Source: Streptomyces qinglanensis | GTDB lineage: Bacteria > Actinomycetota > Actinomycetes > Streptomycetales > Streptomycetaceae | NCBI RefSeq assembly: GCF_900111245.1 | Contig: NZ_FOGO01000010.1 | Location: 222,170 to 286,169, forward strand | Direction: 5' to 3' | Length of the DNA: 64,000 bases | The notes under the pieces: generated by a model | What the model saw: only the letters and a program-made list of their open reading frames with translations | Databases searched by the model: none | Told to the model about the DNA's origin: nothing | Shown: positions 31,245-42,864 of the stretch, piece by piece | How the letters are laid out: every line of letters starts with the position of its first letter | Position numbering within the stretch: the stretch's first letter is position 1 | Program-made: the position numbers and the translations under genes

Positions 31245-32198
31245 ATGCCCAGCTTCAGATCCGGTACGGCCCGTCGCAGACGCGGAACCGCGGCTGTCAT
31301 CGGGATGTTCGTCTCCCTTCTCGCACTCGTCCTGGCGCTCCCGGGCGCGGCCTCGGCCGCTTCCGGCAACGGGGACAGCGGTACGAAGTCGGCCAAGGCC
31401 ACGACACCGGGCAAGGCCACGGAATCGGCCAAGAGCACCGAGGGCCTGCGCGGCAATCCCAAGGCGCCCGCCAAGCGCGGCGAAGCCTGGATGGGCGCGG
31501 GTGTGCGGATGCACGAGGCGGACTCCACCGACGGTACCCAGCCCGACAAGAACCGCGCCGGCCTGCTCGCATCGGTCCACGGCGTGGACGTCAGCAGCCA
31601 CCAGGGGAACGTCGCCTGGTCGACGCTGTGGAACAGCGGGGTCCGCTTCGCCTACTCCAAGGCGACCGAGGGCACCAGCTACAAGAACCCCTACTTCGCC
31701 CAGCAGTACAACGGCTCCTACAACGTGGGCATGATCAGGGGTGCTTACCACTTCGCGACGCCCAGCTCCTCCAGCGGCGCCACGCAGGCGAACTACTTCG
31801 CGAGCAACGGCGGCGGTTGGAGCAAGGACGGCAAGACCCTCCCGGGCGTGCTCGACATCGAGTACAACCCCTACGGGGCGACCTGCTACGGCCTGAGCAA
31901 GAGCGCGATGGTGAACTGGATCAAGGACTTCACCAGCACCTACAAGGCACGGACCGGACGCGACGCCGTCATCTACACCACCACGAGCTGGTGGACCCAG
32001 TGCACCGGCAACAGCAGCGCCTTCGGGAACTCCAACCCGCTCTGGATCGCCCGCTACGCCTCCTCGCCGGGCACTCTCCCGGCCGGCTGGGGCTTCTACA
32101 CCTTCTGGCAGTACACCTCCAGCGGCCCGACCGTGGGTGACCACGACTACTTCAACGGGTCGATGACCCGTCTGAAGGTTCTGGCCAACGGAGGCTGA
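31245..32198 (+). CDS. Secreted GH25 lysozyme
   Basis: 317 residues; glycoside hydrolase family 25 muramidase that cuts the MurNAc-GlcNAc bond of peptidoglycan. A twin-arginine-like start (MPSFRSGTARRRRGTAAVIG) and hydrophobic stretch give the signal peptide. The catalytic domain starts at VHGVDVSSHQGNVAW (Asp115) and has the acidic pair in GVLDIEYNPYG (Asp204, Glu206). It ends in FWQYTSSGPTVGDHDYFNGS, as in Streptomyces cellosyl. ATG 31245 has GGAGG seven bases upstream. It is followed by a strong terminator. Confidence 0.94.
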   Translation: MPSFRSGTARRRRGTAAVIGMFVSLLALVLALPGAASAASGNGDSGTKSAKATTPGKATESAKSTEGLRGNPKAPAKRGEAWMGAGVRMHEADSTDGTQPDKNRAGLLASVHGVDVSSHQGNVAWSTLWNSGVRFAYSKATEGTSYKNPYFAQQYNGSYNVGMIRGAYHFATPSSSSGATQANYFASNGGGWSKDGKTLPGVLDIEYNPYGATCYGLSKSAMVNWIKDFTSTYKARTGRDAVIYTTTSWWTQCTGNSSAFGNSNPLWIARYASSPGTLPAGWGFYTFWQYTSSGPTVGDHDYFNGSMTRLKVLANGG

Positions 32199-32223
32199 GC
32201 AGCTCCGTACACACCGCGCATGC

Positions 32224-32255
32224 GAGTGGCCCCCGCCGTGCGGCGGGGGCCACTC
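32224..32255. terminator. Terminator between GH25 gene and lon
   Basis: Perfect 14-bp stem GAGTGGCCCCCGCC / GGCGGGGGCCACTC with loop GTGC, 26 bases after the GH25 stop. lon converges from the other side, so it may serve both genes. Confidence 0.85.
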
Positions 32256-32271
32256 TGCGCGGTCGCGCCCG

Positions 32272-34728
<2,457 letters not shown>

Positions 34729-34749
34729 GATCTCTCCCTAGGCAGGCAA

Positions 34750-34770
34750 GTTGAGTAGTACCCGCTCAAT
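34750..34770 (-). promoter_or_regulatory. HAIR element (HspR operator) of lon
   Basis: GTTGAGT-AGTACCC-GCTCAAT matches the HspR inverted repeat CTTGAGT-N7-ACTCAAG at 11 of 14 positions with the correct N7 spacing. It lies directly upstream of the lon start codon. HspR-HAIR control of lon is known in Streptomyces, so the same control is inferred here. Confidence 0.8.
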
Positions 34771-34844
34771 GCTTTTGAGGCTGCTGATGTTCCCCAGGGA
34801 GAGGGAGGACGTGTTCGCCGTGAGCGATCGGGCATCCCGACGCC

Positions 34845-34886
34845 CCGCACCCGCACCCGCACCCGCACCCGCACCCGCACCCGCAC
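34845..34886. repeat. Hexanucleotide repeat (CCGCAC)7
   Basis: Seven exact copies of CCGCAC from 34845 to 34886, in the region upstream of lon. Perfect short repeats of this length are prone to slippage. Confidence 0.9.
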
Positions 34887-35030
34887 CCCCGACGCCCGGC
34901 GGACAGACCGGCGACGGCGCGAGGGACAGCACAGGGCGCGGAAGGCACGCTCAGCCCGAAGAGCACCCAGCCGGAACGGCGCTCAGCGGGGACGGCGCTG
35001 CACAGGTTGCCGCCAGGAGGGGACCGGCGG

Positions 35031-35711
35031 TCAGTCGGCGGGGAGGTAGTCGGTGACGACGCAGCCGTCGACCCGGCCGGGCTGCTTCGTGTAGCCGTCG
35101 GGGACGGTGAAGTCCGGCTCGCAGTTCAGGAACATCAGCGGGGACGGCTCCAGCCGCCGGATGGTCGAGTCGCCGACGGGGACGACGGCGAAATCCTGCC
35201 CCACCAGGAAGCCGCCGCCACCGTCCCGCCGGGCGGCGGTCTGGAACTTCTTCATGTCGTCGACGGCGAGCAGGGCGATGGGACGCCCGTTGCCGTCCCG
35301 GCACACTCCGCGCTGCGCGATGGCCCAGGACTCGTCGGCCGCCTCCTCGCGCCCCCAGGCGGCCGGGGCTTCGGACGCGTCGTACTGCGGACCCGGGGTC
35401 GCACTTCCACAGGAGACGTAGGAGTTGAGGTAGGCCGCGATCGACGCCGTGTTCCCGGCTCTCGGCAGCGCACCCGGCTGCCCCGCGGTGCCGTCGCCGT
35501 CGGACCCCGCGAGGGCACCGCCGCCCCCCAGGGGGTCACCGCCCTCCGGAGTGTCGCCACCGGCGCCCCCCTGCGCCCCGACGCCTCCGGGCAGAGCGCC
35601 GCCACCCTTCCGGGACGGGCCACCCTCCTCGCCGTCACCGCTCCCGCAAGCACCGAGCGCACCCAGTGCGACGACAGCGGCACCCAGAGCGACGGACCGA
35701 CGCACGTTCAT
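35031..35711 (-). CDS. Secreted lipoprotein of unknown function
   Basis: 226 residues from ATG 35711 (GGGGGGAA upstream). Signal peptide MNVRRSVALGAAVVALGALG with lipobox LGAC (Cys22). A Gly-rich linker of about 60 residues leads to a mature domain with four cysteines (YVSCGSA, RGVCRDG, FLNCEPD and DGCVVTDYLP) that probably form disulfides. No enzymatic motif. It is divergent from the spermidine-synthase-like gene and 302 bases upstream of lon. Confidence 0.8.
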   Translation of the reverse strand: MNVRRSVALGAAVVALGALGACGSGDGEEGGPSRKGGGALPGGVGAQGGAGGDTPEGGDPLGGGGALAGSDGDGTAGQPGALPRAGNTASIAAYLNSYVSCGSATPGPQYDASEAPAAWGREEAADESWAIAQRGVCRDGNGRPIALLAVDDMKKFQTAARRDGGGGFLVGQDFAVVPVGDSTIRRLEPSPLMFLNCEPDFTVPDGYTKQPGRVDGCVVTDYLPAD

Positions 35712-35805
35712 GTTCCCCCCACACCCTGTTGGAACACCCCTGCGGTACGCCCCGCCCCGGGGTGCGATTGACGTGATCATTCTAATTGGATCACCGCGGC
35801 CGTCC

Positions 35806-35811
35806 TACCCT
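35806..35811 (+). promoter_or_regulatory. -10 box TACCCT for a leaderless mRNA
   Basis: TACCCT ends six bases before the ATG at 35818, with no ribosome-binding site. Inferred from spacing. Confidence 0.35.
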
Positions 35812-35817
35812 GCTCCC

Positions 35818-36657
35818 ATGTCGAACCCCGCGACCCCCGCGCCCCGCTCAGCCGCCCCGGAGGAGACAGTCACGGTCGAGCGGCGCTCGGGCCCGTACGG
35901 CGAGGTCGTCCTGCGGCAGCGCGGCGCGCACTACGAGATCATCGCCAACGGCTGCTTCCTGATGGACACCTCCGACGGCCGCTCGGAGCGGCTTCTGGTG
36001 CGTGCGGCCCTGGACGAGCTCTCCCGGGGTGGGGAAGACCTCTCCGGGAGGCCCGCCGCCGACTCGGACCCCGAGGACCGTCCGGGCCGTCCGGGCCGTC
36101 CGGGCCGCTCCGACGACCCCGACGGCTCCGACGGTCCCGACGGTTCCGACGGCTCCGACGGCCCGCGGCTGCTCATCGGCGGCCTCGGGGTCGGCTTCTC
36201 GCTGGCGGAAGCGGCGGCCGAGCCGCGCTGGGGACGGGTGACGGTCGTCGAACGGGAGCCCGCGATCCTCGACTGGCACCGCGGCGGACCGCTCTCCGGC
36301 GTCTCGGCACCGGCGCTGGCCGACCCGCGCACCGAACTGGTGGAGGCCGACCTGGTGGCGTACCTCCATCAGGCCGCCGGGAGCGGACCGCGCTTCGACG
36401 CGCTGTGTCTGGACATCGACAACGGCCCGGAGTGGACGGTCACCGACGGCAACTCCACCCTCTACTCCCCCGCCGGGCTGGCCGCCTGCCGCGCGGCCCT
36501 GGCGCTCGGCGGGGTCCTGGCCGTGTGGTCGGCCCAGCCGTCGCCCGCATTCGAGGGATCTCTGCGCAATGCGGGCTTCTGCCGTGTTCGGACGGATGAG
36601 ATCCCGGTCGCCCGAGGCGTCCCCGACGTGGTCCACTTCGCGGCACGACCGGCGTAG
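35818..36657 (+). CDS. Spermidine-synthase-like methyltransferase-fold protein with a repeat insertion
   Basis: 279 residues from ATG 35818. The Rossmann core has the Gly loop LLIGGLGVGFSLAEAA, the acidic loop TVVEREPAILDWHRG and the region ALCLDIDNGPEWTVTD, as in polyamine aminopropyltransferase-like proteins of actinomycetes. An insertion of about 35 residues (three RPG copies, then DGSDGPDGSDGSDG) lies before the Gly loop. TACCCT at 35806-35811 is six bases before the ATG, suggesting a leaderless mRNA. Substrate unknown; the catalytic residues of true spermidine synthases are not clearly present. It sits next to lon, as in S. coelicolor. Confidence 0.75.
   Translation: MSNPATPAPRSAAPEETVTVERRSGPYGEVVLRQRGAHYEIIANGCFLMDTSDGRSERLLVRAALDELSRGGEDLSGRPAADSDPEDRPGRPGRPGRSDDPDGSDGPDGSDGSDGPRLLIGGLGVGFSLAEAAAEPRWGRVTVVEREPAILDWHRGGPLSGVSAPALADPRTELVEADLVAYLHQAAGSGPRFDALCLDIDNGPEWTVTDGNSTLYSPAGLAACRAALALGGVLAVWSAQPSPAFEGSLRNAGFCRVRTDEIPVARGVPDVVHFAARPA
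36083..36165. repeat. In-frame tandem repeats inside the spermidine-synthase-like gene
   Basis: A 9-bp unit (CGTCCGGGC, three copies) and then a degenerate 9-bp series (GACGGCTCC and GACGGTCCC types) encode Arg-Pro-Gly and Asp-Gly-Ser/Pro runs. Approximate bounds. The reading frame is kept. Confidence 0.7.
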
Positions 36658-36726
36658 CCGAGGCCCGCGGCAGGCCCTTACGCTGCTGTCCCAGGAAAGC
36701 CGGAAGAGCCACAGGGGCGGGGTCGC

Positions 36727-37524
36727 ATGGACCAGAAGAACACCACTCAGACACCTGGCGGCGCTGCCGCCGCGACCACCCCGGGCGCGCAGCGCCGCAT
36801 CCTCGTCGTGGAGGACGACCCCACCATCGTGGACGCCCTCGCGCGGCGGCTGCGCGCCGAGGGCTTCCAGGTGCAGACCGCGGGGGACGGACCCGCCGCC
36901 GTGGACACCGCCGAGGCATGGCAGCCGGACCTGCTGGTGCTGGACGTGATGCTGCCCGGATTCGACGGCCTGGAGGTCTGCCGCCGGGTGCAGGCCCAGC
37001 GCCCGGTGCCGGTGCTGATGCTCACCGCGCGGGACGACGAGACGGACATGCTGGTCGGTCTCGGCGTGGGCGCCGACGACTACATGACCAAGCCCTTCTC
37101 CATGCGCGAGGTCGCGGCCCGCGTGCATGTGCTGCTGCGCAGGGTGGAACGGGCCACCCTGGCCGCGCACACGCCGCGCAGCGGCATCCTGCGGCTCGGG
37201 GAGCTGGAGATCGACCACGCGCAGCGGCGGGTCCGGGTCACCGGCGAGGACGTGCACCTGACCCCCACCGAGTTCGATCTGCTGGTGTGCCTGGCCCACT
37301 CGCCCCGTGCGGTGCTCTCGCGCGAGCAGTTGCTGGCCGAGGTGTGGGACTGGGCCGACGCCTCCGGCACCCGCACCGTCGACAGCCACATCAAGGCGCT
37401 GCGGCGCAAGATCGGCGCGGAGCGGATCCGCACCGTGCACGGGGTCGGCTACGCGCTGGAGACGCCGGGCAACCCGGACGGCGCGCCGGCACCGGTCACG
37501 GGCGCCGCGGCGGAGAGCTCCTGA
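36727..37524 (+). CDS. OmpR-family response regulator
   Basis: 265 residues. Receiver domain (about 24-138): ILVVEDDPTIVDALARRLRA, phospho-Asp in LLVLDVMLPGFDGL, LMLTARDDETDM and the Lys in DDYMTKPFSMREVA. Winged-helix domain (about 155-250): HLTPTEFDLLVCLAHSPRAV and SGTRTVDSHIKALRRKIGAE, ending VHGVGYALE. The first 20 residues are a polar extension. The kinase gene follows after 20 bases, so the two form an operon and signalling pair. The stimulus is unknown. Position next to lon and kgd agrees with the S. coelicolor order. Confidence 0.94.
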   Translation: MDQKNTTQTPGGAAAATTPGAQRRILVVEDDPTIVDALARRLRAEGFQVQTAGDGPAAVDTAEAWQPDLLVLDVMLPGFDGLEVCRRVQAQRPVPVLMLTARDDETDMLVGLGVGADDYMTKPFSMREVAARVHVLLRRVERATLAAHTPRSGILRLGELEIDHAQRRVRVTGEDVHLTPTEFDLLVCLAHSPRAVLSREQLLAEVWDWADASGTRTVDSHIKALRRKIGAERIRTVHGVGYALETPGNPDGAPAPVTGAAAESS

Positions 37525-37544
37525 CGCCGCAGGGACGGAGCGAG

Positions 37545-38759
37545 GTGTCCGTTTCCGTGTCCGTCTCCCTCCGGGCGCGCACCCGCTCGTGCGTGCGCCG
37601 GATCGTCCGCTTCCTGGGCCGTGCACTGGTCCGCTGCCGCCGGGCCGCAGTGCGGCAGGGCGCCGAGGCATGGGGCCAGCTGTGGGAGGGCCTGCGGCCG
37701 GTCGACCCGTACCGGTCGGTCAAGGCGGCCCTGGGCTGGCTGGTGATCGTCTCCGTGGTGATCACCACACTGCTGGCGCTCTTCGCCGTGCAGTCGGCGA
37801 CCGAGCTGCGCGTCATCACGATCATCTCCATCGTGGCCTCGCTGCTGATCACCCAGTTCGTGGCGCAGTCGCTGACCGCGCCGCTGGACGAGATGAGCAG
37901 CGTGGCCAAGGCGATGGCCGGGGGCGACTACTCCCGTCGGGTGCGCGGCGAGCGGCGCGACGAGTTCGGTGAGCTGGCCGCGAACTTCAACCGGATGGCG
38001 GCCGACCTGGAGGCCGTCGACCAGCACCGCAAGGAGCTGGTGGCCAATGTCTCGCACGAGCTGCGCACCCCGATCGCGGCACTGCGCGCGGTGCTGGAGA
38101 ACGTGGTGGACGGCGTCTCGGAGGCCGATCCGGAGACGCTGCGCACGGCCCTGTCGCAGACCGAGCGGCTTGGCCGCCTCGTGGACCACCTGCTGGACCT
38201 CTCCCGGCTGGACAACGGAGTGGTTCCGCTGGGCTCGCGGCGCTTCGAGGTGTGGCCGTATCTGGCGGGGGTGCTGAAGGAGGCCAACATGAGCAAGGGC
38301 TCCGGCCACTCCCGCAAGGACGTCCATCTGCATCTGGACGTCTCCCCGCCCGAGCTGCGGGCCTACGCGGACCCCGAGCGGCTGCACCAGGTCGTGGCCA
38401 ACCTGATAGACAACGCCGTCAAGCACAGCCCGCAGCACGGCCGCGTCACGGTGCGGGCCAGGCCCGGCGCGGCCACCGAGGGCGACGGCAGCCTGGAGGT
38501 GGAGGTGCTGGACGAGGGGCCCGGCATCCCCGCAGCGGAGCGCGACCGGGTCTTCGACCGGTTCAACGGTACGCACAGCACCGAGTCGGCCACCGGGCGC
38601 AAGGGCGGCGGGATCAGTCCGGGAGGCGGCACCGGCCTGGGGCTGGCGATAGCCCGGTGGGCGGTGGAACTGCACGGGGGACGGATCAGGGTGGCCGAAT
38701 CTCCCCGCGGTTGCCGGATCCAGCTCACTCTTCCGGGGACGAACGATCCGCAGGTTTGA
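37545..38759 (+). CDS. Sensor histidine kinase, partner of the OmpR regulator
   Basis: 404 residues from GTG 37545 (GGAG upstream). Two membrane segments (about 64-84 and 92-112: LVIVSVVITTLLALFAVQSA, then IISIVASLLITQFVAQSLTA) are separated by only about seven residues, so it has almost no extracellular sensor. HAMP domain, then H-box VANVSHELRTPIAALRAVLE, N-box VVANLIDNAVKHSPQHG, and the G-boxes DEGPGIPAAERDR and GTGLGLAIARWAVELHGG. It probably senses a membrane or intramembrane signal. A terminator follows. Confidence 0.94.
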   Translation: MSVSVSVSLRARTRSCVRRIVRFLGRALVRCRRAAVRQGAEAWGQLWEGLRPVDPYRSVKAALGWLVIVSVVITTLLALFAVQSATELRVITIISIVASLLITQFVAQSLTAPLDEMSSVAKAMAGGDYSRRVRGERRDEFGELAANFNRMAADLEAVDQHRKELVANVSHELRTPIAALRAVLENVVDGVSEADPETLRTALSQTERLGRLVDHLLDLSRLDNGVVPLGSRRFEVWPYLAGVLKEANMSKGSGHSRKDVHLHLDVSPPELRAYADPERLHQVVANLIDNAVKHSPQHGRVTVRARPGAATEGDGSLEVEVLDEGPGIPAAERDRVFDRFNGTHSTESATGRKGGGISPGGGTGLGLAIARWAVELHGGRIRVAESPRGCRIQLTLPGTNDPQV

Positions 38760-38803
38760 CGTAGCCTCGCAGGTGAAACCCCGCAGACGCGAAATAGGGG
38801 CTG

Positions 38804-38832
38804 CCCGGTTCCGGTGCCGAGGCGGAACCGGG
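38804..38832 (+). terminator. Terminator after the two-component operon
   Basis: 10-bp stem CCCGGTTCCG / CGGAACCGGG with a nine-base loop, 45 bases after the kinase stop. Confidence 0.75.
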
Positions 38833-38983
38833 AGTGATTCCCGCCAAATTCCGCCCCGAAACCGCCGCCGCGATGTGATGTACGTGACCAAGAGCGGCCC
38901 GGACTCCACCAATCGTCCGGAGAGGCGTAGCCTTTATTTCCGCTGTCCACCACCTAAGGAAGCGGAAGAGGGCGGTTGCCGCC

Positions 38984-41900
38984 GTGTCGTCACAGTCCCC
39001 CAACAGCTCATCGAGCACCACCACGGAACGGAAGGACGGTCCGGGCAAGGAACCCGGCCCGTCGTTCGGCCCGAACGAGTGGCTCGTCGACGAGATCTAC
39101 CAGCAGTACCTCCAGGACCCGAACTCGGTAGACCGAGCCTGGTGGGACTTCTTCGCTGACTATCAGCCGGAGTCCTCCGACGGAAGCACGGCGCCGAACA
39201 GCGCGGGCACCCCCCGGGACAACGCCCCGGCGCCCGCCAAGGCCGCCCCGGCCCAGCAGCCGGCCGCCTCCGGGCAGGCCGCCGCACAGCCCGCCGAGGC
39301 CCCCGCGCCGGCGAAGGCTCCGGCCGCCGCGCCGAAGCAGGCCGCCGCGCAGCCGAAGCAGGCGCAGCCCGCGCCGAAGCAGGCCGCGCCCGCCAAGCCG
39401 GCGGCGCAGCAGCCCGCACAGCCGGGCGGGGCGAAGGCGTCCGCGGCGGAGAGCGCCGAGGGACCGGAGTACGTTGCGCTGCGCGGCCCCTCGGCGGCCG
39501 TCGCCAAGAACATGAACGCCTCGCTGGAGCTGCCCACGGCCACGTCCGTGCGCGCGGTCCCGGTGAAGCTGCTGTTCGACAACCGCATCGTCATCAACAA
39601 CCACCTCAAGCGCGCCCGCGGCGGCAAGGTGTCCTTCACGCACCTGATCGGCTACGCCATGGTGCAGGCGCTGAAGGCGATGCCCTCGATGAACCACGCG
39701 TTCACCGAGAAGGACGGCAAGCCCACCCTGGTCAAGCCGGACCACGTGAACCTGGGCCTGGCCATCGACCTGGTGAAGCCGAACGGCGAGCGGCAGCTCG
39801 TCGTGGCGGGCATCAAGAAGGCCGAGACGCTGACCTTCTTCGAGTTCTGGCAGGCGTACGAGGACATCGTCCGCCGGGCCCGGAACAACAAGCTGACGAT
39901 GGAGGACTTCTCCGGCGTCACCTGCTCGCTGACCAACCCCGGCGGCATCGGCACCGTGCACTCCGTGCCCCGCCTGATGCCCGGCCAGGGCCTGATCATG
40001 GGCGTCGGCGCGATGGAGTACCCGGCGGAGTTCCAGGGCACCTCGCAGGACACCCTCAACCGGCTCGGCGTCTCCAAGGTGATGACGCTGACCAGCACCT
40101 ACGATCACCGCGTCATCCAGGGCGCGGCGTCGGGCGAGTTCCTGCGCCAGGTGGCCAACCTGCTGCTGGGCGAGAACAGCTTCTACGACGAGATCTTCAA
40201 GGCGCTGCGCATCCCGTACGAGCCGGTGCGCTGGAACCAGGACATCGACGCCTCGCACGACGACGACGTCACCAAGGCGGCGCGCGTCTTCGACCTCATC
40301 CACTCCTACCGGGTGCGCGGCCACATCATGGCCGACACCGACCCGCTGGAGTACAAGCAGCGCAAGCACCCCGACCTGGACATCACCGAGCACGGGCTCA
40401 CCCTGTGGGACCTGGAGCGGGAGTTCGCGGTCGGCGGCTTCGCCGGCAAGTCCATGATGAAGCTGCGCGACATCCTGGGCGTGCTGCGCGACTCGTACTG
40501 CCGCACCACCGGCATCGAGTACATGCACATCCAGGACCCCAAGCAGCGCAAGTGGATCCAGGACCGCGTCGAGCTGCAGCACGTCAAGCCGGAGCGCGAG
40601 GAGCAGCTCCGCATCCTGCGCCGCCTCAACGCCGCCGAGGCGTTCGAGACGTTCCTGCAGACCAAGTACGTGGGGCAGAAGCGGTTCTCGCTGGAGGGCG
40701 GCGAGTCCGTCATCCCGCTGCTGGACGCGGTGATCGACGCGGCCGCCGAGTCGCGGCTGGACGAGTCCGTGATCGGCATGGCGCACCGCGGCCGGCTGAA
40801 CGTGCTGGCGAACATCGTGGGCAAGCCCTACGCGCAGATCTTCCGGGAGTTCGAGGGCAACCTCGACCCGAAGTCGATGCACGGCTCCGGCGACGTGAAG
40901 TACCACCTGGGGGCCGAGGGCGTCTTCACCGGTCTGGACGGCGAGCAGATCAAGGTCTCGCTCACCGCCAACCCGTCCCATCTGGAGGCCGTCGACCCGG
41001 TCCTGGAGGGTGTCGCACGCGCCAAGCAGGACATCATCGGCAAGGGCGGCACGGACTTCACGGTGCTGCCGATCGCCCTGCACGGTGACGCGGCCTTCGC
41101 GGGCCAGGGCGTGGTGGCCGAGACGCTCAACATGTCGCAGCTCCGCGGTTACCGCACCGGCGGCACCATCCACGTGGTCATCAACAACCAGGTCGGCTTC
41201 ACCGCGGCCCCCGAGTCGGCGCGCTCCTCGATGTACTCGACGGACGTGGCCCGTATGGTCGAGGCGCCGATCTTCCACGTGAACGGCGACGACCCGGAGG
41301 CCGTCGTCCGGGTGGCGCGGCTGGCGTTCGAGTACCGGCAGGCGTTCAACAAGGACGTGGTCATCGACCTGATCTGCTACCGGCGCCGCGGTCACAACGA
41401 GACCGACAACCCGAAGTTCACCCAGCCGCTGATGTACGACCTGATCGACCGCAAGCGCTCGGTGCGCAAGCTCTACACCGAGTCGCTGATCGGCCGGGGC
41501 GACATCACGCTGGAGGAGGCCGAGCAGGCACTCCAGGACTTCCAGGGCCAGTTGGAGAAGGTCTTCACCGAGGTCCGGGACGCCACCTCGGCGCCGGCAC
41601 CGGCCGAGGTCCCCGCGCCGCAGGCGGAGTTCCCGGTGCACGTGGAGACGGCCATCAGCCAGGAGGTCGTCAAGCGGATCGCCGAGTCGCAGGTCAACAT
41701 CCCCGAGCGGGTCTCGGTCCACCCCCGGCTGACGCCGCAGCTCCAGCGGCGCGCGCAGATGGTCGAGGACGACACGATCGACTGGGGCATGGGCGAGACG
41801 CTCGCCATCGGCTCGCTGCTGATGGAGGGCACCCCGGTCCGGCTGGCGGGCCAGGACTCGCGCCGCGGCACGTTCGGCCAGCGGCACGCCGTGCTGCTGG

Positions 41901-42844
41901 ACCAGAACACCGGTGACGACTACACGCCGCTGCTGTACCTCTCCGACGACCAGGCCCGCTACAACGTCTACGACTCGCTGCTGAGCGAGTACGCGGCGAT
42001 GGGCTTCGAGTACGGCTACTCGCTGGCCCGCTCGAACGCGCTGGTGATGTGGGAGGCGCAGTTCGGCGACTTCATGAACGGCGCGCAGACCGTCATCGAC
42101 GAGTTCATCTCCTCGGCCGAGCAGAAGTGGAACCAGACCTCCGGGGTCACCCTGCTGCTGCCGCACGGCTACGAGGGCCAGGGCCCGGACCACTCCTCGG
42201 CCCGGATCGAGCGGTTCCTGCAGCTCTGCGCGCAGAACAGCATGACGGTCGCGATGCCGTCGCTGCCCTCCAGCTACTTCCACCTGCTGCGCTGGCAGGT
42301 GCACAACCCGCACCACAAGCCGCTGGTCATCTTCACCCCGAAGTCGATGCTGCGGATGAAGGCGGCGGCCTCGAAGACGGAGGAGTTCACCAGCGGCGGG
42401 TTCCGCCCGGTCCTCGGCGACACCATGGTCGACGACGGCAGTATCGATCCGGCCAAGGTCCGCAAGGTGGTCTTCTGCTCCGGCAAGGTCTACTACGACC
42501 TGGACGCCGAGCGGACCAAGCGCGGGCTGACCGACACGGCGATCATCCGGCTGGAGCGGCTCTACCCGCTGCCCGGCAAGGAGATCCAGACCGAGATGGC
42601 GCGGTTCGCCAACGCCGAGAAGTACATCTGGGCGCAGGAGGAGCCGGCCAACCAGGGCGCATGGCCGTTCATCGCCCTGAACCTGGTCGACCACCTCGAC
42701 CTGATCATCGGCTCGGAGCCGGTGCCGAACGCGGACCGGCTGCGCCGCGTCTCCCGGCCGTCCTCGTCCTCGCCCGCCGTGGGCTCGGGCAAGCGGCACG
42801 CGGAGGAGCAGGCGCAGCTCGTCAAGGAGGTCTTCGAGATCTGA
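38984..42844 (+). CDS. kgd: Multifunctional 2-oxoglutarate metabolism enzyme (2-oxoglutarate decarboxylase/dehydrogenase E1, E2-fused)
   Basis: 1286 residues from GTG 38984. The actinobacterial enzyme combines an E2-type succinyltransferase domain and a thiamine-dependent E1 domain. Order: N-terminal segment (FGPNEWLVDEIYQQYLQDPN), Ala/Pro/Lys/Gln-rich linker (about 65-150), E2 catalytic domain (about 160-400, with TSTYDHRVIQGAASGEFL) and E1 domain (FSLEGGESVIPLLDAVIDAA, IGMAHRGRLNVLANIVGKPY, HGDAAFAGQGVVAETLNMSQ, MYDLIDRKRSVRKLYTESLI). It converts 2-oxoglutarate to succinyl-CoA with E3, or to succinic semialdehyde; in actinomycetes it is inhibited by unphosphorylated GarA/OdhI through the E1 domain. 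A strong terminator follows. Confidence 0.97.
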   Translation: MSSQSPNSSSSTTTERKDGPGKEPGPSFGPNEWLVDEIYQQYLQDPNSVDRAWWDFFADYQPESSDGSTAPNSAGTPRDNAPAPAKAAPAQQPAASGQAAAQPAEAPAPAKAPAAAPKQAAAQPKQAQPAPKQAAPAKPAAQQPAQPGGAKASAAESAEGPEYVALRGPSAAVAKNMNASLELPTATSVRAVPVKLLFDNRIVINNHLKRARGGKVSFTHLIGYAMVQALKAMPSMNHAFTEKDGKPTLVKPDHVNLGLAIDLVKPNGERQLVVAGIKKAETLTFFEFWQAYEDIVRRARNNKLTMEDFSGVTCSLTNPGGIGTVHSVPRLMPGQGLIMGVGAMEYPAEFQGTSQDTLNRLGVSKVMTLTSTYDHRVIQGAASGEFLRQVANLLLGENSFYDEIFKALRIPYEPVRWNQDIDASHDDDVTKAARVFDLIHSYRVRGHIMADTDPLEYKQRKHPDLDITEHGLTLWDLEREFAVGGFAGKSMMKLRDILGVLRDSYCRTTGIEYMHIQDPKQRKWIQDRVELQHVKPEREEQLRILRRLNAAEAFETFLQTKYVGQKRFSLEGGESVIPLLDAVIDAAAESRLDESVIGMAHRGRLNVLANIVGKPYAQIFREFEGNLDPKSMHGSGDVKYHLGAEGVFTGLDGEQIKVSLTANPSHLEAVDPVLEGVARAKQDIIGKGGTDFTVLPIALHGDAAFAGQGVVAETLNMSQLRGYRTGGTIHVVINNQVGFTAAPESARSSMYSTDVARMVEAPIFHVNGDDPEAVVRVARLAFEYRQAFNKDVVIDLICYRRRGHNETDNPKFTQPLMYDLIDRKRSVRKLYTESLIGRGDITLEEAEQALQDFQGQLEKVFTEVRDATSAPAPAEVPAPQAEFPVHVETAISQEVVKRIAESQVNIPERVSVHPRLTPQLQRRAQMVEDDTIDWGMGETLAIGSLLMEGTPVRLAGQDSRRGTFGQRHAVLLDQNTGDDYTPLLYLSDDQARYNVYDSLLSEYAAMGFEYGYSLARSNALVMWEAQFGDFMNGAQTVIDEFISSAEQKWNQTSGVTLLLPHGYEGQGPDHSSARIERFLQLCAQNSMTVAMPSLPSSYFHLLRWQVHNPHHKPLVIFTPKSMLRMKAAASKTEEFTSGGFRPVLGDTMVDDGSIDPAKVRKVVFCSGKVYYDLDAERTKRGLTDTAIIRLERLYPLPGKEIQTEMARFANAEKYIWAQEEPANQGAWPFIALNLVDHLDLIIGSEPVPNADRLRRVSRPSSSSPAVGSGKRHAEEQAQLVKEVFEI

Positions 42845-42864
42845 GCGGTCCTGCCGTACGAAGC

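Larger units (their letters stand above)
34729..35030. other. Region between the lipoprotein gene and lon
   Basis: 302 bases holding the lon promoter with its HAIR element and the CCGCAC repeat. No gene is seen. Confidence 0.6.

Noticed and set aside
36918..37544. N-terminal extension of the sensor kinase overlapping the response regulator
   Set aside because: The frame is open only because of GC bias; GTG 37545 has a ribosome-binding site and correct topology.
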